NCBI GenBank assembly: GCA_017577715.1
Contig: PKRC01000002.1
Location: forward strand, 170,154 to 234,153
Reading direction: 5' to 3'
Length of the DNA stretch: 64,000 bases
From: Clostridia bacterium
GTDB lineage: Bacteria; Bacillota; Clostridia; Caldicoprobacterales; Caldicoprobacteraceae
The position numbers and the translations under genes were made by a program. The notes beneath the pieces were generated by a model. It was not told where the DNA came from, did not search any database, and saw nothing but the letters and a program-made list of their open reading frames with translations. Positions within the stretch are counted from its first letter, which is position 1. Every line of letters begins with the position of its first letter. Positions 61,851-64,000 of the stretch are shown piece after piece.

Positions 61851-62768
61851 GTGAGGGGCATTTCTTCTAAAAAGGCTCATAGTAAAATAAGTAAGAATTA
61901 TTATGGATATATTTTTACGGCTCCCTTTATCATAATATATGTGGCTTTTAGCTTGTACCCTTTGCTTTATACCTTTTATTTAAGTATGACCAATATGATT
62001 GTGATGAGCGGTTCGAACTACGATTTTGTGGGGTTTGCCAATTTTCGTCAGCTATTTGAAGATGATTTCTTTGTAACTTCGGTTGCAAATACCTGGAAGA
62101 TATGGCTGATGAATTTTATACCCCAGCTGGGCATAGCCATGCTGTTATCGGTATGGTTTATGAATCAAAGGCTGAAGATTAGGTTTATAGGTTTGTGGCG
62201 TACTGTTTATTACCTTCCCAACTTGCTTATGCCCGTTGCGGTAGCGGCCCTTTATTTTAATTTGTTTCATATGTATGGGCCTGTAAATCAGGTGCTCTAT
62301 AGGTTGGGTATCATAGATGCTCCTATTGATTTTTTTAGAAGTTCATGGTGGACTCAATCCATAGTAGCTTACATACAGTGGTGGATGTGGTTTGGCGTTA
62401 CAATTCTCTATATAATGGCTGGCATGTCGTCCATTTCGCCTACATATTATGAAGCGGCGTTGGTGGATGGAGCAAGCTCGTGGAAGATGTTTACTAATAT
62501 TACGTTACCCCTTTTAAAACCTGTACTCACTTATATATTGGTGACTTCTCTGGCAGGTGGCATGCAAATGTTTGATATACCATATCTTTTAACAGATGGC
62601 AGGGGTTCACCTAATAGGTCGATAATGACTATGGGGATCTTGATGTATATGAGATTTTCAAGCGGAAAGGGCTTTATAGGGGCCGGGGCGAGCGTAGCGG
62701 TTATGATCTTTATTATAACAGCCATATCGTCTTTTATAATAATGAGGCTATTAAAAGAAAAAGATTGA
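61851..62768 (+). CDS. Sugar ABC permease (MalF class)
   Basis: 305 residues. GTG 61851 follows AAGGAAGTGAT. Six membrane segments start with GYIFTAPFIIIYVAFSLYPL. The EAA loop is YEAALVDGASSWKMFTNITL. It pairs with the next permease and the binding protein before it. Confidence 0.92.
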   Translation: MRGISSKKAHSKISKNYYGYIFTAPFIIIYVAFSLYPLLYTFYLSMTNMIVMSGSNYDFVGFANFRQLFEDDFFVTSVANTWKIWLMNFIPQLGIAMLLSVWFMNQRLKIRFIGLWRTVYYLPNLLMPVAVAALYFNLFHMYGPVNQVLYRLGIIDAPIDFFRSSWWTQSIVAYIQWWMWFGVTILYIMAGMSSISPTYYEAALVDGASSWKMFTNITLPLLKPVLTYILVTSLAGGMQMFDIPYLLTDGRGSPNRSIMTMGILMYMRFSSGKGFIGAGASVAVMIFIITAISSFIIMRLLKEKD

Positions 62769-62781
62769 GGGTGATGTAAAC

Positions 62782-63624
62782 ATGGGATATAAAGCTAAAA
62801 TGAATGTGGCAAGAGTTTTTATATATATATTTCTCGCAATACTCTTTTTGCTGACCATATTTCCCGTTTGGGTAATGGTTATTAACTCTACCCGTTCGAC
62901 GCCCGAAATACAACAGGGAATAAGTCTCCTTCCCAGCAAGTACCTGTCAAGCAATTGGGGCTTTTTAACTGGAAAGGGTGCCAATATAGGTAGAGGTTTT
63001 ATAAATAGTTTAATAATCTCAGTGCCCGCTACATTTTTAACAGTATATTTTTCAATGTTGACGGCTTACGCTTTAAAGGTGTATGACTTTTTTTACAAAC
63101 GATTCTTGAACAGCATTATCGTAATACTGACCATAATACCCGTGCAGATGGCATCCTTAATAGGATTTTATAGATATATGTCGATGTTGAATTTATTAAA
63201 TAGTTATATCCCTTTGGTTATACCCGCTATAGCGTCGCCAGCAATGGTATTTTTCGCGTCTCAATACTTGGAAGGTACGCTTGTAGTGGATTTAATCGAA
63301 GCTGCAAGAATTGAAGGTGCGAGTGAATTAAAGATATTCCACGGTATTGTATTGCCGATCGCAAAACCCGGTGCATTTACAATGGCCATTTTATCCTTCG
63401 TATCATCCTGGAATAACTTCTTTACGCCTTTTTTGCTCATATCGAAGCTGGAGAAATATACTTTACCTATGATGGTGAAGCTGTTGAGAGGGGATATGTA
63501 TAGGCAAGAATACGGAGCTATATACCTTGGGCTTACGGTAACTCTTATTCCGATAATAATAGTTTATGCTCTCTTTTCAAGGTACATCATAAGCGGCATT
63601 TCGCTGGGAGCTATAAAAGATTAA
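62782..63624 (+). CDS. Sugar ABC permease (MalG class)
   Basis: 280 residues. ATG 62782 follows GAGGGTGAT. Membrane segments begin VFIYIFLAILFLLTIFPVWV. The EAA loop is EAARIEGASELKIFHGIVLP and the end is SRYIISGISLGAIKD. It completes the importer; no ATPase gene follows, so a shared MsmX-like ATPase must be supplied from elsewhere. Confidence 0.92.
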   Translation: MGYKAKMNVARVFIYIFLAILFLLTIFPVWVMVINSTRSTPEIQQGISLLPSKYLSSNWGFLTGKGANIGRGFINSLIISVPATFLTVYFSMLTAYALKVYDFFYKRFLNSIIVILTIIPVQMASLIGFYRYMSMLNLLNSYIPLVIPAIASPAMVFFASQYLEGTLVVDLIEAARIEGASELKIFHGIVLPIAKPGAFTMAILSFVSSWNNFFTPFLLISKLEKYTLPMMVKLLRGDMYRQEYGAIYLGLTVTLIPIIIVYALFSRYIISGISLGAIKD

Positions 63625-63645
63625 AATCGGCAACTGTAGTAATGT

Positions 63646-63682
63646 AAGAACAGGTCACGATGGATGGCCTGTTCTTTTTTTA
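63646..63682 (+). terminator. Rho-independent terminator
   Basis: AAGAACAGGTC (63646-63656) pairs with GGCCTGTTCTT (63665-63675) with one mismatch at the loop end, followed by TTTTTTATC. Confidence 0.85.
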
Positions 63683-63767
63683 TCTTTGAGATTAAGCTTA
63701 AATCTTCAATTTAAGCTGTGTGGGTTGAAATTTTTAATCGAAATAGTAAAAACCTTGAAAAACGATG

Positions 63768-63829
63768 TGTCAATAGTCTGAGAGAATGTCACCTAAAGGA
63801 GGGCAATTTTATTCAGTGAAAATGTCACT
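63768..63829. repeat. Direct repeats like the end of an insertion sequence
   Basis: TGTCAATAGTCTGAGAGAAT begins at 63768 and ends with GTCAC at 63792. A related copy lies at 63802-63829 (GGCAATTTTATTCAGTGAAA then ATGTCACT). Repeated sites of this kind, beginning with TGTCA, occur at the ends of IS21-like elements. Any transposase gene would lie beyond the window. Confidence 0.4.
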
Positions 63830-63905
63830 ATGGGTTTAAAAAATAAAATATTATGAGGGTAACCATAGTCAAAGCTGCAGGATTTTTTCGCTCGCCGCTA
63901 GGCAG

Positions 63906-63932
63906 GCCTGTGGGTGTAATACACCCACAGGC
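63906..63932. repeat. 13-bp perfect inverted repeat (hairpin)
   Basis: GCCTGTGGGTGTA (63906-63918) and TACACCCACAGGC (63920-63932) are exact reverse complements one base apart. It may be part of a mobile-element end or a hairpin before the next gene. Confidence 0.6.
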
Positions 63933-64000
63933 ATAGGCAAAAGCTTACCTAAGGGGGTGCATGTCAAGTGGCTTTCGCGGCATAAGCAGCAAAACTGTAG

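Noticed and set aside
1..64000. CRISPR array
   Set aside because: No regularly spaced identical repeats of 25-40 bases were seen; the direct repeats present are single pairs.

Overview
The window looks like a chromosomal segment from an anaerobic, fermentative, probably thermophilic and hemicellulose-degrading member of the Clostridia. This rests on AdhE, a Rex-like box, many Gram-positive ribosome-binding sites, TTG/GTG starts, lipoprotein-type sugar-binding proteins, and moderate G+C. Relatives of Mahella or Caldicoprobacter would fit, but no marker gene fixes the genus.

Layout. 1-5.1 kb: end of a sugar-binding protein gene, then a mannan-degrading set (GH26 mannanase, GH5 glucanase/mannanase, and a decayed GH130 phosphorylase). 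5.4-12.8 kb: housekeeping and stress genes (metallo-hydrolase, glyoxalase-like protein, two small proteins, a YyaL/DUF255 protein, an ABC-F ATPase behind a terminator-like hairpin, a PHP hydrolase). The yyaL gene is split by a 49-nt insert between two identical TCC codons, with a stop codon inside a hairpin and a Shine-Dalgarno-like sequence before the second TCC. 13.0-17.3 kb: tRNA-Ala(CGC) followed by a decayed integrated element (serine recombinase end, broken phage-like genes, two intact small genes) that abuts a 5'-truncated sugar permease. 17.6-20.3 kb: MarR regulator with ABC exporter, and a bacteriohemerythrin. 20.4-24.0 kb: a Wadjet (JetABCD) locus with a large internal deletion. 24.3-33.4 kb: rhomboid protease, adhE, a speA-speE-speB polyamine operon, and a NhaC-family transporter behind a lysine riboswitch.

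33.8-57.2 kb is one xylan-utilisation region: an AraC regulator fused to a GH39 glycosidase, then a tightly packed run of two solute-binding proteins (one 973 residues long with carbohydrate-binding-like domains), permease pair 1, an NHL-TPR-YIP1 membrane protein, a DUF5696 lipoprotein, permease pair 2, a membrane-anchored GH10 xylanase, a 1353-residue double-GH43 protein and a cytoplasmic GH3 beta-xylosidase. A likely reading is that anchored xylanase and arabinofuranosidase/xylosidase cut xylan at the cell surface, the ABC systems import oligosaccharides and GH3 finishes them inside. No ABC importer ATPase gene is present, so a shared MsmX-type ATPase elsewhere is implied.

57.4-63.6 kb: a ferritin-like/VIT membrane protein, a GH3 remnant, a beta-lactamase-fold serine hydrolase, and another complete sugar ABC importer (binding protein plus two permeases). 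The last 240 bases carry direct repeats and a hairpin that look like the end of a mobile element running out of the window.

Most notable candidates: the yyaL coding gap (possible translational bypassing), a two-hairpin leader shared by two binding-protein genes, the NHL-YIP1/DUF5696 pair between two permease pairs, and the deleted Wadjet locus.
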